This document shows positions 19,788 through 31,091 of a stretch of 64,000 bases of DNA, one piece after another. The position numbers and the translations under genes were made by a program. The notes under the pieces are model-generated. The model was given only the letters and a program-made list of their open reading frames with translations. It did no database searches and was not told where the DNA came from. This DNA is from Allopseudospirillum japonicum (GTDB lineage Bacteria; Pseudomonadota; Gammaproteobacteria; Pseudomonadales; Halomonadaceae), in contig NZ_FNYH01000002.1 in the NCBI RefSeq assembly GCF_900108915.1, positions 62,001 through 126,000 on the forward strand, in the 5' to 3' direction. How positions within the stretch are numbered: position 1 is the stretch's first letter; each line of letters opens with the position of its first letter.

Positions 19788-22415
19788 TCAGCTTAAGGGT
19801 AAATTACTGCAATTTGACTCTGTGCACTCGCCTTGCAAAAGACGTTCTTGATAGGCATATAAATGGGCAAGTGCTTGTTTCGGTGTTAAAGCATCAATAT
19901 CAAGGGCTTGCAGCTCTTCAAGCAGACTTTGTGCTTGCGTATCGAAAACAGGTGTTGCCGTTTGGATCTGGGCCTGAAATAAATCTGCTTGTGGATGATG
20001 CTGGATTTCTAATTCCTGTAATTTGCGTGCCGCTTGCTGTAATACTGCACGTGGCATACCTGCTAAACGTGCGACTTGTAACCCATAGCTGCGGCTCGCT
20101 GCCCCCTTTTGTACCTGATGTAAAAAAATCAGCTCATCTTGATATTCAGTAGCGGTAAGATGCACATTTTCTAGACTGGGAGAAGTCGCCGCCAGCTCGG
20201 TCAGTTCAAAATAATGGGTCGCAAATAAGGTAAAAGCACCTCGTTGCACTAAAGCTTGTGCACTGGCCCAAGCTAAGGCTAAACCGTCAAAGGTGCTGGT
20301 GCCTCGGCCAATTTCATCCATCAGAACTAAACTGTGTGCACTGGCGTTATGCAAAATATTGGCTGTTTCCGTCATTTCTACCATAAAGGTTGAACGCCCA
20401 GAGGTTAAATCATCCGCTGCACCGATACGGGTAAAGATACGATCCAATAGGCCAATGCGCGCACCTTGTGCTGGGATATAGCTGCCAATATGGGCAAGCA
20501 CAGCCAATAAAGCAGTTTGCCGCATATAGGTGGATTTACCGCCCATATTCGGTCCAGTAATCATCAACATACGTGTATTTGCGTCTAGGTGCAGATCATT
20601 GGCAACAAAGGGTTGCTGGCTAACAGTTTCAATCACTGGGTGACGCCCTTGTTGAATGCTTAACACAGAATCTGTCACCAGTTCAGGGCAAATCCATTCC
20701 CCTTCTTGTGCCTTGTGTGCGAGTGTTGTTAACACATCTAACTCAGCTAATGCTTGCGCACAGGCTTGTAGCTCTGTCAGGTTTTGCTGAATCTTAAGTA
20801 AAATTTGCTCATACAAATATTTTTCTCGACTGAGTGCGCGTGATTGTGCAGAAAGCGCTTTATCTTCAAAGGCTTTAAGCTCTGGGGTGATATAGCGTTC
20901 GACATTTTTTAATGTTTGGCGGCGTACATAATGTGTCGGGGCTTGTGCCGCTTGCGTACGGCTTAATTCGATAAAATAGCCGTGGACTCGGTTATAGCTC
21001 ACTTTAAGACTGGATAAACCGGTACGCTGTTTTTCTTCTTTCTCCATTTGTAATAAGTAATCGCCAGCATGCTGGCTGATTTGGCGCAATTCGTCTAATT
21101 CCGCATCGAAGCCTGTTGCAATCACCCCGCCATCACGCAAGACCGCAGGCGGGTTTTCCACCAAAGCACTTTGTAAATATTGGCTAAGTTGGGGATGGGG
21201 TTGGATTTGGGTATGCAAATCTTGTAGTAGTGACACTGGATAAGCACGAGTTTGGCTATGTAAATCAGGGAGCTGTAATAAGCCAAGGGTTAAACGTGTT
21301 AAATCGCGTGGACGTGCACTGCCTAAGGCAACTCGGGTGAGAATCCTTTGCATATCGCCCACAGGTTTGAGTAATTCAGGCAATTGCTGCAATGCCTGTG
21401 GCTCAGCAAGTAAGGCACCAAGGCTCGCCTGGCGTGCTTGTAGCAGCGTAAGATTGCGCAAAGGTTGGCCTAGCCAGCGTCTTAATAAACGTGAGCCCAT
21501 AGGTGTGGCGCAATGATCAAGTAGAGCCACTAGAGTGTGGTTGCTGCCACCTTGTACATTGGTTTCGATTTCTAAGTGGCGACGACTGAGGGCATCAATT
21601 TGTAGAAAAGTCTCCGTTTGCTCTAGGCGCAGGCTTTGAATATGGCTTAAGTGGGTTTTTTGTGTTTCTCGTGCATACTGCAATAACGCGCCCGCAGCCC
21701 CTAAGGCAACTTGGGCATGTTGGCAGCCAAAACCGCTTAAATCTTGTACTTGGAATTGTTGGCATAAAAGATGGGTACTAGTTTCTAGATCAAAATGCCA
21801 ACTAGGATAACGACGACTCCCTTGGGTTTGGGTGATTTCTGCAGGCCACTCTAAGGCTTCGTTATATAAAAGTTCGGCAGCTTGTAAGCGAGCAAGTTCT
21901 GCTTCTAGTGCACGCCATGAATCAAGTTCACAAATGCTAAATTCACCACTACTTAAGGAAAGGCTGGCAAGCCCCCAAATTTGTTGACCGCGTTTTTTAT
22001 GGTAATGCACGGCAACTACGAGGTTATCTGTGCGTGCATCTAGCAAAGCCTCATCAGACAGTGTCCCTGGGGTGATAATCCGGACTACTTGGCGTTCGAC
22101 TGGCCCTTTGCTTTGTGCTGGGTCGCCGATCTGTTCGCAAATTGCAACCGATTCCCCAGCTTGTACTAGACGTACAAGATAATTTTCTACTGCGTGATAA
22201 GGGACACCAGCCATAGGGATCGGCTCCCCTGCAGATTGCCCGCGTTGGGTGAGGGTAATATCTAATAAAGCTGCCGCCTTGCGTGCATCGTCAAAAAACA
22301 GCTCATAGAAATCCCCCATGCGATAAAAGACCAAAATTTCAGGGTATTCCTGCTTAATCGCTAAATATTGCTGCATCATAGGGGTATGTTGTGGGGTTTT
22401 TTGCTGGCTTTTCAC
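19788..22415 (-). CDS. mutS: DNA mismatch repair protein MutS
   Basis: MutS recognises mismatches and loops and starts methyl-directed repair. The 875-residue protein has the mismatch-reading Phe-x-Glu motif in [15 protein letters not shown] (N-terminal), the core lever and clamp domains, and a C-terminal ATPase with [15 protein letters not shown], signature/Walker B region [16 protein letters not shown] and FATHYFELT. The extra C-terminal helices for tetramer formation are present. The start is a GTG with AGGTTA eight bases ahead. Length is close to the E. coli 853. Confidence 0.96.
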   Translation of the reverse strand: MKSQQKTPQHTPMMQQYLAIKQEYPEILVFYRMGDFYELFFDDARKAAALLDITLTQRGQSAGEPIPMAGVPYHAVENYLVRLVQAGESVAICEQIGDPAQSKGPVERQVVRIITPGTLSDEALLDARTDNLVVAVHYHKKRGQQIWGLASLSLSSGEFSICELDSWRALEAELARLQAAELLYNEALEWPAEITQTQGSRRYPSWHFDLETSTHLLCQQFQVQDLSGFGCQHAQVALGAAGALLQYARETQKTHLSHIQSLRLEQTETFLQIDALSRRHLEIETNVQGGSNHTLVALLDHCATPMGSRLLRRWLGQPLRNLTLLQARQASLGALLAEPQALQQLPELLKPVGDMQRILTRVALGSARPRDLTRLTLGLLQLPDLHSQTRAYPVSLLQDLHTQIQPHPQLSQYLQSALVENPPAVLRDGGVIATGFDAELDELRQISQHAGDYLLQMEKEEKQRTGLSSLKVSYNRVHGYFIELSRTQAAQAPTHYVRRQTLKNVERYITPELKAFEDKALSAQSRALSREKYLYEQILLKIQQNLTELQACAQALAELDVLTTLAHKAQEGEWICPELVTDSVLSIQQGRHPVIETVSQQPFVANDLHLDANTRMLMITGPNMGGKSTYMRQTALLAVLAHIGSYIPAQGARIGLLDRIFTRIGAADDLTSGRSTFMVEMTETANILHNASAHSLVLMDEIGRGTSTFDGLALAWASAQALVQRGAFTLFATHYFELTELAATSPSLENVHLTATEYQDELIFLHQVQKGAASRSYGLQVARLAGMPRAVLQQAARKLQELEIQHHPQADLFQAQIQTATPVFDTQAQSLLEELQALDIDALTPKQALAHLYAYQERLLQGECTESNCSNLPLS

Positions 22416-22459
22416 GAGAGTAACCTAGAGAGTCAGTATTTGGTCAATGTAGGAAAGCG

Positions 22460-22483
22460 AAAAACCCGCAAAGCGGGTTTTTT
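22460..22483 (-). terminator. Rho-independent terminator of ptsP
   Basis: AAAAACCCGC and GCGGGTTTTTT form a tight hairpin with a three-base loop between the ptsP stop and the mutS start; on the minus strand a T-rich tract follows, so it ends the rppH-ptsP transcript. Confidence 0.8.
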
Positions 22484-22508
22484 CAAGCAAGGGCCTAGTC
22501 GTTTTTTA

Positions 22509-24788
22509 CTAAGGTGGTGCGCTAGGGCGCAGTAATGGGTTTAAACCCACATCATGCATAAAACGCTCAACATGGGCATACACTTGCTGGGCTGTGTCTA
22601 GGGTTAACACATCTGCAAGCAGGGCCTGAACTTGGGCCAAATGTACCTGACGAAGGGCGCGTTTGACCTTGGCAAGATTGGGTGCATTCATCGACAAGGC
22701 ATCATACCCCATCGCAAGCAAAAGCAAAGCGCCGGCTGGATCGCCTGCGAGTTCACCACAGATACTGACAGATCGTTGGCGTGCATGTGCACCGCGTACA
22801 ATACGCTGTAAGGCTTGCAATACGGAAGGATGGAACGCGCTGTATAAATGGGCGACGCGTGAATTATTGCGATCGACTGCTAAAAGGTATTGGGTGAGGT
22901 CATTGCTGCCTACAGAAAGAAAGTGAACACGTTGGGCTAAAGCCTCCACTTGGAACACGGCTGCGGGTACTTCAATCATGACACCGACAGGCGGATCTTG
23001 AAAGCGTACACCTTCTTGGCGCAGTTCGCGTTTGGCTCTTTGCAAAAGGCTTAAGGCTTCGTCAACTTCATGGGTGCTGGCAATCATTGGCAGCATAATC
23101 CGTAAGTTTTCTAGGCCTTCACTCGCACGTAACATGGCGCGAATCTGGGCTAAAAATACTTCGGGATGATCGAGTGTCACGCGAATCCCGCGCCAACCAA
23201 GGAAGGGGTTGGCTTCCTCAATCGGGAAATATGGCAAGTCTTTATCACCCCCAATATCTAGGGTACGCATAGTCACTTGTTGTGGGGCAAAAGCTTCTAG
23301 CTGGGTGCGATAAATGCGTGCTTGTTCTTGTTCGCTGGGAAAGCGCTCTTGAATCATAAAGGGCACTTCCGTGCGATAAAGCCCTACCCCTTGTGCACCT
23401 TGGGCAAGCGATTGGCCATTATCACCACCAAGCCCTGTATTAACCCACAAAGGGACTTGAATGCCATCTAAGGTTTCACAAGGTAAATCACGTTCAGCTG
23501 CAAGGCCATCGGCTAGCATTTGTTCTTGTTTGAGCAGTTGGCGGTAATGGTGTTCGACTTCAGGGGTCGGATTAGTAATTAATTTGCCATGATACCCATC
23601 CAGCACTAAGGAACGGCCTTGTAGGCGTGTGTAAGGCAGGTTGGTCATGCCCATAATGGTCGGAATGCCCATCGCACGCGCTAAAATAGCAATATGGGAA
23701 TTACTGGAGCCTTGTACGGAAACTAGCCCCACAAGGCGTTCACGCGGGACTTCCCCGAGCATCGCAGGGGTCAGTTCTTCACTAATCAGCAAGATTGCAG
23801 GTGGGTATTCGCAGACTTCTGGGGGTTGTTGGGCTTGTAAATAAGACAAAATGCGCCGCCCTAGATCGCGAATATCAGCCGCACGCTCGCGCAAATAGGC
23901 ATCATCGACGCGTTCAAGTTGATATAAATAGGCATCAATCACGGAACGTAACGCCCCTTGGGCCCATTCACCTTGCGCAATATGGCTACAGATTTCCGCA
24001 CCTAAGATCTCATCATCGAGCATTTGCAAATAGCCATCAAATAGCAGGCGTTCTTGCTGGCCTAATCCTTGCTCAAGGGTTTGGCTAATTCGCTGAATAT
24101 CAGCGCGTACACTGGCTAAAGCTTGTAATAAAAGGGCTTGCTCGCTAGCAATATCAGTAATCTGCTTTGCACTGACGCTGTTTAAATCAGCAGGCGGCGT
24201 AATCACCCAGCCTTCCCCTAAAGCGATACCTGTTGCGCCTGCAATGCCTTGAAAACTTGCTTGTTTTAGTACTTGGCCTTGGTGGTCTTGCGGATCTTGC
24301 ACCGCACCTGTGGCTAAGGCATGTGCTAAGACACCAGCTAATTGCGCTGATACAGTCACTAAAAAGGCTTCTTCACCCTCATCAAAACGGCGTTTGGCTT
24401 GCTGTTGGACGACTAAAACGCCAAGTACACGGCGTTGATGAATAATAGGCACACCTAAGAAGGAGTGGTACTTTTCCTCGCCGGTTTCTGCCAAATATCG
24501 ATATCTTGGGTGTGCAGGAGCTTCTTCCAGATTGACGGGTTCTTCGCGCTGACCGACATAACCGACTAAACCTTCGCTAGGTGCTAGACTCACGCGGCCA
24601 ATCGCTTCTGGATTTAAACCGCGTGTGTCCATGAGCACATATTTATGGGTTTCTGCATTGAAAAGATAAACCGAGCATACGTCTGTTTGCATAGTGTCTT
24701 GCACCTGCATCACAATGGTGGCCAGCGCACTTGGCAGATCGCGCGCGCTGCTCACTTCTTGCACAATACGACGCAGCTTATCTAACAT
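22509..24788 (-). CDS. ptsP: Phosphoenolpyruvate-protein phosphotransferase of the nitrogen PTS (EI-Ntr)
   Basis: PtsP takes phosphate from phosphoenolpyruvate and passes it to NPr, a signalling relay rather than a sugar transporter. An N-terminal GAF domain (about residues 17-150, with [20 protein letters not shown]) precedes the EI domains; the active histidine is H365 in SSNSHIAIL, and the C-terminal barrel has [21 protein letters not shown] and [10 protein letters not shown]. The frame extends upstream, but the ATG at 24788 has AGAGG eight bases ahead and gives MLDKLRRIV, the E. coli-type start, and 759 residues. It overlaps the end of rppH by 11 bases, as in enteric bacteria where the pair is co-transcribed. 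Confidence 0.94.
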   Translation of the reverse strand: MLDKLRRIVQEVSSARDLPSALATIVMQVQDTMQTDVCSVYLFNAETHKYVLMDTRGLNPEAIGRVSLAPSEGLVGYVGQREEPVNLEEAPAHPRYRYLAETGEEKYHSFLGVPIIHQRRVLGVLVVQQQAKRRFDEGEEAFLVTVSAQLAGVLAHALATGAVQDPQDHQGQVLKQASFQGIAGATGIALGEGWVITPPADLNSVSAKQITDIASEQALLLQALASVRADIQRISQTLEQGLGQQERLLFDGYLQMLDDEILGAEICSHIAQGEWAQGALRSVIDAYLYQLERVDDAYLRERAADIRDLGRRILSYLQAQQPPEVCEYPPAILLISEELTPAMLGEVPRERLVGLVSVQGSSNSHIAILARAMGIPTIMGMTNLPYTRLQGRSLVLDGYHGKLITNPTPEVEHHYRQLLKQEQMLADGLAAERDLPCETLDGIQVPLWVNTGLGGDNGQSLAQGAQGVGLYRTEVPFMIQERFPSEQEQARIYRTQLEAFAPQQVTMRTLDIGGDKDLPYFPIEEANPFLGWRGIRVTLDHPEVFLAQIRAMLRASEGLENLRIMLPMIASTHEVDEALSLLQRAKRELRQEGVRFQDPPVGVMIEVPAAVFQVEALAQRVHFLSVGSNDLTQYLLAVDRNNSRVAHLYSAFHPSVLQALQRIVRGAHARQRSVSICGELAGDPAGALLLLAMGYDALSMNAPNLAKVKRALRQVHLAQVQALLADVLTLDTAQQVYAHVERFMHDVGLNPLLRPSAPP

Positions 24789-25377
24789 GCTTAGAGCCTC
24801 TCGGTTTAAAATGACGTCTGTGGGACGTGTGCCCGTCACGGCTTTTATAATGATAGCGCCGCCGCCCTGTGTCTTCATGGGAAGCTTTATGCTGAGCTGT
24901 GATTAAAGCATGCAAGCGTGGTGCAAGTTCTTTCAACGCACGTCGATAGACTTCCCGTTTAAAAGAAACCACCTGTCCCAAAGGATACCAATAGCTAACC
25001 CAACGCCAAGTATCAAATTCAGGATGTGCACACGCATCAAGATGAATATCTTTATCTTGACACAAGAGTTGCAATAAAAACCACTTTTGCTTTTGGCCAA
25101 CACACAAAGGACGGCAATTTTGGCGAATCATCCGCCGTGGCAAGCGATAACGTAGCCAGCCGCGTGTACAAGCAAGAATCCGGACTTGATGCGCTTGTAA
25201 GCCGATTTCTTCAGCGAGTTCACGTAGCAAAGCTTGTTCAGGGGTTTCGTGTTGCTTGATGCCACCTTGTGGAAATTGCCAAGCGTCTTGACCACAACGA
25301 CGTGCCCACAGTAGTTGCCCCTGTTGATTGGCAATAATAATGCCGACATTCGGCCTATAGCCGTCAATATCGATCAC
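24778..25377 (-). CDS. rppH: RNA pyrophosphohydrolase
   Basis: RppH is a Nudix enzyme that removes pyrophosphate from the 5' end of transcripts, triggering RNase E decay. The Nudix box [22 protein letters not shown] is complete, and the family-specific [14 protein letters not shown] start and [19 protein letters not shown] end are present. A GTG at 25386 is possible, but the GTG at 25377 has AAAGG eight bases ahead and matches the E. coli N-terminus, giving 199 residues. The C-terminus is about 40 residues longer than E. coli and very rich in Arg, His and Lys, which may add RNA binding. Confidence 0.93.
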   Translation of the reverse strand: MIDIDGYRPNVGIIIANQQGQLLWARRCGQDAWQFPQGGIKQHETPEQALLRELAEEIGLQAHQVRILACTRGWLRYRLPRRMIRQNCRPLCVGQKQKWFLLQLLCQDKDIHLDACAHPEFDTWRWVSYWYPLGQVVSFKREVYRRALKELAPRLHALITAQHKASHEDTGRRRYHYKSRDGHTSHRRHFKPRGSKHVR

Positions 25378-25572
25378 GGACTGCACCTTTAAAAAGTAAT
25401 TCTAGGTATTTTTCCACAAGCAAGGTGCTAGCATCAATTTTGATTCTTTATCACACTGCTTTAGAAGTATCTTACTGGCATAGTAAATATTTGCCGCTGA
25501 TTAATGGCATATAATTTTGCATACTCCTAGTATTTTGCTAGGTTTTACCTACCTAAGAAAAGGAATACTCTG

Positions 25573-26235
25573 ATGAAACTAGCGATTTTCGACTTAGATA
25601 ATACCCTGATTGCTGGTGATAGCGACCATGCATGGGGAGAATTTCTGGTTGAACAAGGTTTAGTCGATGCGCAAGTCTATAAAGAAGCCAACGATAAGTA
25701 TTATCAAGCCTACCTTGATGGCAGTTTAGATATTGAAGAATATTTAGGTTTTTCACTCAAGCCACTCACCCAATTAGCACCGGCCACTTTAGAAAAATTA
25801 CATGCAGATTTTATGCGCAACAAAATACAACCTATGATGTTGCCAAAAGCCCAAGCTTTGCTAGCACAGCATCAACAAGCAGGGGATACCTTATTAATTA
25901 TTACCGCTACTAACCGCTTTATTACCCAGCCGATTGCCCAAGCCTTGGGGGTGGCTCATTTGATTGCACCTGAGCCAGAACAAGATAGCCAAGGGCGTTA
26001 TACTGGGCGTATTACAGGGATTCCTAGTTTCCGTGAAGGCAAGGTCGAACGCTTAAAGCTTTGGCTTGCTGAACAAAAAACGCCTTTTACCGCGCACTAT
26101 TTTTATAGTGACTCTCATAATGACTTGCCCTTGTTGCTGCAAGTTGATCATCCTGTTGCTGTCGATGCAGACGCCAAACTGAGTGCTTATGCACAAGCCC
26201 AAGGTTGGCCACATATTTCTTTGCGTGATGCTTAA
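25573..26235 (+). CDS. HAD-superfamily phosphatase, subfamily IB (SerB/HisB-like)
   Basis: A 220-residue HAD phosphatase. Motif I FDLDNTLIAGDS holds the nucleophile and acid/base aspartates, motif II is IITATNRF, and motif III/IV is the region GKVERL...YFYSDSHNDLPLL. This is the HAD-IB group that includes phosphoserine and histidinol-phosphate phosphatases; the substrate is not certain. A gene of this type lies beside rppH-ptsP in Pseudomonas. AGAAAAGGAA lies just ahead of the ATG. It is divergent from rppH. Confidence 0.85.
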   Translation: MKLAIFDLDNTLIAGDSDHAWGEFLVEQGLVDAQVYKEANDKYYQAYLDGSLDIEEYLGFSLKPLTQLAPATLEKLHADFMRNKIQPMMLPKAQALLAQHQQAGDTLLIITATNRFITQPIAQALGVAHLIAPEPEQDSQGRYTGRITGIPSFREGKVERLKLWLAEQKTPFTAHYFYSDSHNDLPLLLQVDHPVAVDADAKLSAYAQAQGWPHISLRDA

Positions 26236-26744
26236 TGCTGGAATTTATACTACTTTAGTTGTGCTTATTGGGGTTTGATATTGCAGCGCAGCTAAAATTA
26301 AAGTCAGCTAATAAACTGATTTTTATATGTATTTTATACAGGCTGCTATAAAGACAGGCTAGACATCCGTAGCCAACTTGGCGTACTTGATCCTAAGGAC
26401 ACACAGGATTTAGCGCCTAAGTTATTTTTTTGCCATAATAGGCGCACTTTTAAGGCACGACTTGGTAAAATACTGCCCACACCCAAAAACCTAAGGCTGC
26501 AGCCTGTGTGTATGCCGACCCAGTTCGGGGGATGTGATCTAAGGCTGGCGCCATCCTGTGGATAAGTATTGCCCTACGTTTAATGACAAACGTGGGGTTC
26601 ATGTCTTGGCTATCCGTATTACCCTATGGTAGCGCAAGGCTTGCGAAGCTTTACCTAGTCATAAGCTAGGGCAAGATTTTTCTCACCAGCCAGTCACTTA
26701 TGGGTTTATCGCTGATCGGCAGCAGCCGAAGGACACACTTAATA
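26236..26744. other. Long upstream region of pckA
   Basis: About 500 bases with no supported gene. A GCGCCT/AGGCGC inverted repeat (26413-26445) followed by TTTT may be a weak terminator for the HAD gene. A CCCTACGTTT/AAACGTGGGG hairpin (26572-26597) lies nearer pckA and would be in its 5' leader if the promoter is upstream. I cannot place a promoter with confidence. Confidence 0.4.
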
Positions 26745-28307
26745 ATGACGACGAATAACGAGAGCGCTGTGAATACGTACACTAACCTTAGCAATGCCCA
26801 GCTCATTGAACTGGCTATCCAACGGGGTGAAGGCACCCTCGCTGATAATGGTGCCCTAGTCGTGGCCACAGGTCAGCGTACCGGACGTTCCCCTATGGAT
26901 CGTTTTATTGTCAATGAGCCAAGCACGTCCGATGCTATCGACTGGGGTTCGATCAATCGCCCTTTCTCAGCAGAGAAGTTCGATGCTTTGTGGGAGCGTG
27001 TAGAAGAGTATCTTAGCAAACAAGATACCTTTATTTCTGAGCTCCATGTAGGCGCAGATCCTGAGCATTATTTGCCGATCCGAGTGACCACAGAAACCGC
27101 ATGGCATAACCTCTTTGGACGTAATTTATTCGTACGTCCAGAAGGCTATAATCCAAAAAGCAAAGGCGAGTGGCAAATTCTCAATGCGCCTAACTTTGTG
27201 TGTGAGCCAAGCCGTGATGGGACTAACTCCGATGGCTGTGTGATTTTGAATTTTGCCAAGCGCAAAGTGCTTCTTGCAGGCATGAAATATGCTGGCGAGA
27301 TGAAAAAAGCCATGTTCTCTGTACAAAACTTCTTGTTGCCAGAAAAAGACGTCCTACCGATGCACTGTTCTGCCAACGTAGGTGAAGATGGCGAAACCAC
27401 CTTATTCTTTGGGCTTTCCGGCACAGGGAAAACTACCTTATCCGCAGATCCGAGCCGTTACCTCATTGGTGATGACGAACACGGTTGGGGCAAGGGCACT
27501 GTCTTTAATATCGAAGGCGGTTGCTACGCAAAATGTATTGATCTATCAGCAGAAAACGAGCCTGTTATTTGGAACGCAATTCGTTTTGGTGCTGTGTTAG
27601 AGAATGTGATTCTTGATGAACGTCGTGTCCCTGATTATAACGATGACAGCTTGACGCAAAATTCCCGTGCTGCCTATCCACTAGAACACATTGAAAAACG
27701 TGTTTTAGAAAATCGCGCTGGTGAGCCTTCTGCCATTGTGTTTTTAACCTGTGATATGAGTGGTGTGTTACCGCCGGTCTCTATTTTGTCTAAAGAAGCG
27801 GCTGCCTATCACTTCCTTTCTGGTTATACGGCGAAAGTCGGTTCAACAGAAATGGGATCTTCCAGTGGTTTGGAAGCGACCTTCTCTACTTGTTTTGGTG
27901 CGCCTTTCTTCCCGCGTCCTGCGCACGTATACGCAGATTTATTGATTAAGCGTATTGAAGAGTTTGGCTCGCAGGTGTATTTGGTGAACACAGGTTGGAC
28001 AGGCGGTGCTTACGGCCAAGGTGGTAACCGTTTCAGTATCCCAACCACGCGCGCGATTATCAATGCGGTGCAAACTGGTGTCTTGAAAGATGCTGAAATT
28101 GAGCAGCTACCAGGTTTGAACTTAAGTGTGCCTAAGCATATTCCTGGGGTGGAAGATCGTTTATTAAATCCACGTAATACTTGGGAAGACACCGCAGCTT
28201 ATGATGCACAAGCAGCGCGCTTAGTGGCCCAGTTCGTGGAAAACTTCAAAAAATTCCAAGGGGTGGACGAAGCGATTATTGAAGCAGGCCCACAGATTAA
28301 TCCTTAA
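26745..28307 (+). CDS. pckA: Phosphoenolpyruvate carboxykinase (ATP)
   Basis: PckA converts oxaloacetate and ATP to phosphoenolpyruvate, the first step of gluconeogenesis from organic acids. Visible are [11 protein letters not shown], the P-loop [12 protein letters not shown] with the PEPCK-specific strand before it, IGDDEHGWG (metal site) and [12 protein letters not shown]. The frame opens at an ATG at 26700, but the ATG at 26745 has AAGGA upstream and gives 520 residues beginning [10 protein letters not shown], like Pseudomonas PckA. A strong terminator follows. The cell probably grows on organic or amino acids. Confidence 0.95.
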   Translation: MTTNNESAVNTYTNLSNAQLIELAIQRGEGTLADNGALVVATGQRTGRSPMDRFIVNEPSTSDAIDWGSINRPFSAEKFDALWERVEEYLSKQDTFISELHVGADPEHYLPIRVTTETAWHNLFGRNLFVRPEGYNPKSKGEWQILNAPNFVCEPSRDGTNSDGCVILNFAKRKVLLAGMKYAGEMKKAMFSVQNFLLPEKDVLPMHCSANVGEDGETTLFFGLSGTGKTTLSADPSRYLIGDDEHGWGKGTVFNIEGGCYAKCIDLSAENEPVIWNAIRFGAVLENVILDERRVPDYNDDSLTQNSRAAYPLEHIEKRVLENRAGEPSAIVFLTCDMSGVLPPVSILSKEAAAYHFLSGYTAKVGSTEMGSSSGLEATFSTCFGAPFFPRPAHVYADLLIKRIEEFGSQVYLVNTGWTGGAYGQGGNRFSIPTTRAIINAVQTGVLKDAEIEQLPGLNLSVPKHIPGVEDRLLNPRNTWEDTAAYDAQAARLVAQFVENFKKFQGVDEAIIEAGPQINP

Positions 28308-28329
28308 TTTTTTGTTGGATGCGAAAATG

Positions 28330-28364
28330 AAAAATCCGGGGTTTTAAAGCCCCGGATTTTTTTA
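28330..28364. terminator. Rho-independent terminator between pckA and mnhG
   Basis: AAAAATCCGGGG pairs with CCCCGGATTTTT over an eight-base loop, with a T-run to the right and an A-run to the left. It can serve both convergent units, pckA and the mnh operon. Confidence 0.88.
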
Positions 28365-28378
28365 TGTCACTCCGTGAC

Positions 28379-28795
28379 TTAGCCCGGAAGCTTAGGCTTA
28401 TCTGTTTTCGATTTGATGCGCTCTCTGTGCCATTCTTGCTGGAGTTGCTGCGGCAAATCTTGCCCCTGCGTATTTTGTACACTCGGGCTTTGATGATGTA
28501 AGGCCACTTTAGAAAGCATATAGGCAGTGATAGGAGCACTAATCAATAGAAAAATCGCTACAAGGATCTCATGCACGCTCAAGCTGCCTTGTGCATAACT
28601 AAAATGCAGCATAGAGGCAATAAGCATCCCACCAACACCTAAAGTAGTGGCTTTAGTCGGCGCATGTAGACGGCTATAGAAATCAGGTAAGCGTGCTAAG
28701 CCAATCGAGCCAATAAAAGCAAAAACGGCCCCTAATAACAAAAAGAAAGCAACTAAAGCTTCTAGCCAAAAGGGTAAATGAACCTCAAAATGCAT
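28379..28795 (-). CDS. mnhG: Mrp/Pha cation/proton antiporter subunit G
   Basis: Small membrane subunit of the multi-subunit Na+ or K+/H+ antiporter. It has the MnhG pattern GSIGLARLPDFYSRLHAPTKATTLG between two membrane segments, then a third segment and a long polar tail. The ATG at 28795 has AGGAG seven bases ahead and gives 138 residues; the open frame starts slightly earlier. It is the last gene of the operon, 18 bases after mnhF, and is followed by a terminator. Confidence 0.9.
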   Translation of the reverse strand: MHFEVHLPFWLEALVAFFLLLGAVFAFIGSIGLARLPDFYSRLHAPTKATTLGVGGMLIASMLHFSYAQGSLSVHEILVAIFLLISAPITAYMLSKVALHHQSPSVQNTQGQDLPQQLQQEWHRERIKSKTDKPKLPG

Positions 28796-28813
28796 TGCTT
28801 TACTCCTGCACAC

Positions 28814-29083
28814 TTATTCGATGATATCGCCACGCAATAGATACTTGCATACGGCAATCGTGCTTACAAAACCTAGCATGGCAATTAATAAAGCCGCCTC
28901 AAAATACAAGCCGCTGGCTGCAGATAAGCCGTATAAGATAATGAGGGCGATAGTATTAATGTACATGGTATCGAGCGCTAAAATGCGGTCGATGACCTCA
29001 GGGCCCACTAACAAGCGCCAAAAATTTAGCAGCAAAGATAAAGACAAGAGCACAAAGCCAACCCAAATCGCAAAAGTTAGCAT
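28814..29083 (-). CDS. mnhF: Mrp/Pha cation/proton antiporter subunit F
   Basis: An 89-residue protein with three membrane segments and the MnhF core VGPEVIDRILALDTMYINTIALI. Its start overlaps the end of mnhE by seven bases, showing translational coupling in the operon. Confidence 0.9.
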   Translation of the reverse strand: MLTFAIWVGFVLLSLSLLLNFWRLLVGPEVIDRILALDTMYINTIALIILYGLSAASGLYFEAALLIAMLGFVSTIAVCKYLLRGDIIE

Positions 29084-29571
29084 GGGAAAATCTCCTGTAA
29101 TGGGGCTTCGTAACGCGCTTTAATTTCTGCAATTAAGGCAGCTTCATCTGCGACATCTAAAGCATGGACCAAAATATAAGTTTTATCTGGTGCCACTTCA
29201 GTACTGACGGTGCCTGGCGTTAAAGAGATGGTACTGGCAAGAATGGTAATCGGATATTCTTGCGTTAAGCATAAGGGGATTTTGACAAAGGCTTGGCGCA
29301 AGGGACGTCTAGATAAAATCAAATAGGCGACATGAAAATTCGCCACCACGATATCCCAAAGCACCTTAAGAATGTAGCCTGCAAGTTTTAAGGGCTTGTG
29401 TAAATCAGGTTGCCGATCCCAAAAAGGATGAGTTAACAAGGGAATGACCACTGCCAAAATTCCCCCAAGCAAAATATGTCCCCAAGCAATACTTGAGTTG
29501 AGCAATAACCATAACACCCAGAGTAGCAAACTGAGCCAGGGTGTAGGCAACCAAGGCGTTTTTGGAATCAT
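29077..29571 (-). CDS. mnhE: Mrp/Pha cation/proton antiporter subunit E
   Basis: A 164-residue membrane subunit. LLLWVLWLLLNSS forms the first membrane segment; VLWDIVVANFHVAYLIL and the conserved ILASTISLTPGTVSTEV with the later ILVHALDV mark MnhE. The open frame extends upstream, but the ATG at 29571 overlaps the stop of mnhD by four bases (ATGA), the same coupling as between C and D, and gives the family length. Confidence 0.9.
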   Translation of the reverse strand: MIPKTPWLPTPWLSLLLWVLWLLLNSSIAWGHILLGGILAVVIPLLTHPFWDRQPDLHKPLKLAGYILKVLWDIVVANFHVAYLILSRRPLRQAFVKIPLCLTQEYPITILASTISLTPGTVSTEVAPDKTYILVHALDVADEAALIAEIKARYEAPLQEIFPC

Positions 29572-31091
29572 GGTGTGAGATCTCCAGGCACATGAAGTGG
29601 CAACAAGGTCTGAATCAGGGTATCGACTTGCATCAGGTGTTGTGCCGCAACTTGGGTATAGGCGGTGAGTTCTGCAGCCCACAAGGTTAATACCAAAGAG
29701 GCCGATAATAACAGCCCCATGCCAAACCAGTGTGCTTTAGGTGAACCTTGGGTTTCTGTGGCTTGTCCGTGGACACGCCAAAATAAGGTACTACCTGCGC
29801 GTGAGAAAATCACCAAGGTAGCCAAGCCAGAAAGGAGTGCGAGCGGCCAAAAGCCGAGCATCCAGCCGGCACTGGGCATGGTTTGCATTAACATGACCTT
29901 GCCCACAAAACCAGAAAATGGCGGCATCCCTGCGATACTTAAACCAGCGACCATAAAACAAGCACCTAAGGCTAAAGGCTGTGCGACTGGACGCGCAGCA
30001 ACCACGCGTGAACCTGCTTTACCCCTTTGGTTGGCGATCATATCGACTAATAAAAACAAAGCGGCACTAATGAGGGTGGAATGCAGGGTATAGTATAAAA
30101 CGGCTGCCAAGGCTTGGGCGTTGCCAATGGAGGTGACAGCCAGCAAAGAACCTACAGAAATGACCACAAGATGGGCCACTAGACGCCGCAGGTCCTGACT
30201 GGAAAGTACCCCTAAAATACCTGCCGCTATGGTGAGTAGGGCTAGTGGCCATAACCAGGCTTGCGCAAGTTGCGCGAGTTCTCCAGCATGTTCACCAAAA
30301 ACCAAGCTAAAAATACGAATGATGGCGTATAAACCCACCTTGGTCATAATGGCAAACAAAGCCGCCACAGGTGCAGCGGCAGCGCTATAAGATTGGGGTA
30401 ACCAAAAATGCAAAGGAAGCAAGGCCGCTTTCAGGCCAAAGACCACTAAAAGCAATAAGCCGCCAGCTGCAACTAAGGGCGCGGTGTCTTCTGGAAGATG
30501 CTGCACTTTAGCAGCCATATCCACCATGTTGAGCGTCCCTAAAGTGCCGTACAAAATGCCTAAAGCGAATAGAAAGAGTGCAGAGCCGACAAGGTTTAAA
30601 GTGACATAGTGTAAACCGGCGCGGGTTCTTTGTTTGGTGCCACCGTGCATTAAAAGTGCGTAGGAAGCAATCAATAAAACCTCAAAGAACACAAAGAGGT
30701 TGAAAACATCCCCTGTCAAAAAAGCACCTTGAATTCCCATCAATTGAAATTGGAACAAGGGCTGAAAATAAGCACCTTCGTTATCTTCTCCTGCACTGGC
30801 ATATAAAAAAGTAGCAAAGGCTAAAATACTGGTGAGCATTACCAAAAGGGCATTCATGCGATCAAGCATCAACATGATCCCAAAGGGGGCTTGCCAATCG
30901 CCCATGGCATAAAAGCTCCATGGGGTTTGGGTCGCTTGATTAATCAGTGCCATAGCGAGCACTAATTGCACAATCAAGGACGCACCAGCAAATAAACGTT
31001 GCCGTGTTCGTGAGGTATTAATTGGTGGCAGCAACATGACCAAGCCAGTCAGCATGGGCACAAGAATCGGCAAGGTAATCAAATGACTCAT
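29568..31091 (-). CDS. mnhD: Mrp/Pha cation/proton antiporter subunit D
   Basis: A 507-residue polytopic protein related to the proton-pumping subunits NuoL/M/N of complex I. The conserved NLFVFFEVLLIASYALLMHG, the lysine in FGLKAALLPLHFWLP and PPFSGFVGKVML are visible across about 14 membrane segments. It overlaps mnhC and mnhE by four bases each. Confidence 0.92.
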   Translation of the reverse strand: MSHLITLPILVPMLTGLVMLLPPINTSRTRQRLFAGASLIVQLVLAMALINQATQTPWSFYAMGDWQAPFGIMLMLDRMNALLVMLTSILAFATFLYASAGEDNEGAYFQPLFQFQLMGIQGAFLTGDVFNLFVFFEVLLIASYALLMHGGTKQRTRAGLHYVTLNLVGSALFLFALGILYGTLGTLNMVDMAAKVQHLPEDTAPLVAAGGLLLLVVFGLKAALLPLHFWLPQSYSAAAAPVAALFAIMTKVGLYAIIRIFSLVFGEHAGELAQLAQAWLWPLALLTIAAGILGVLSSQDLRRLVAHLVVISVGSLLAVTSIGNAQALAAVLYYTLHSTLISAALFLLVDMIANQRGKAGSRVVAARPVAQPLALGACFMVAGLSIAGMPPFSGFVGKVMLMQTMPSAGWMLGFWPLALLSGLATLVIFSRAGSTLFWRVHGQATETQGSPKAHWFGMGLLLSASLVLTLWAAELTAYTQVAAQHLMQVDTLIQTLLPLHVPGDLTP

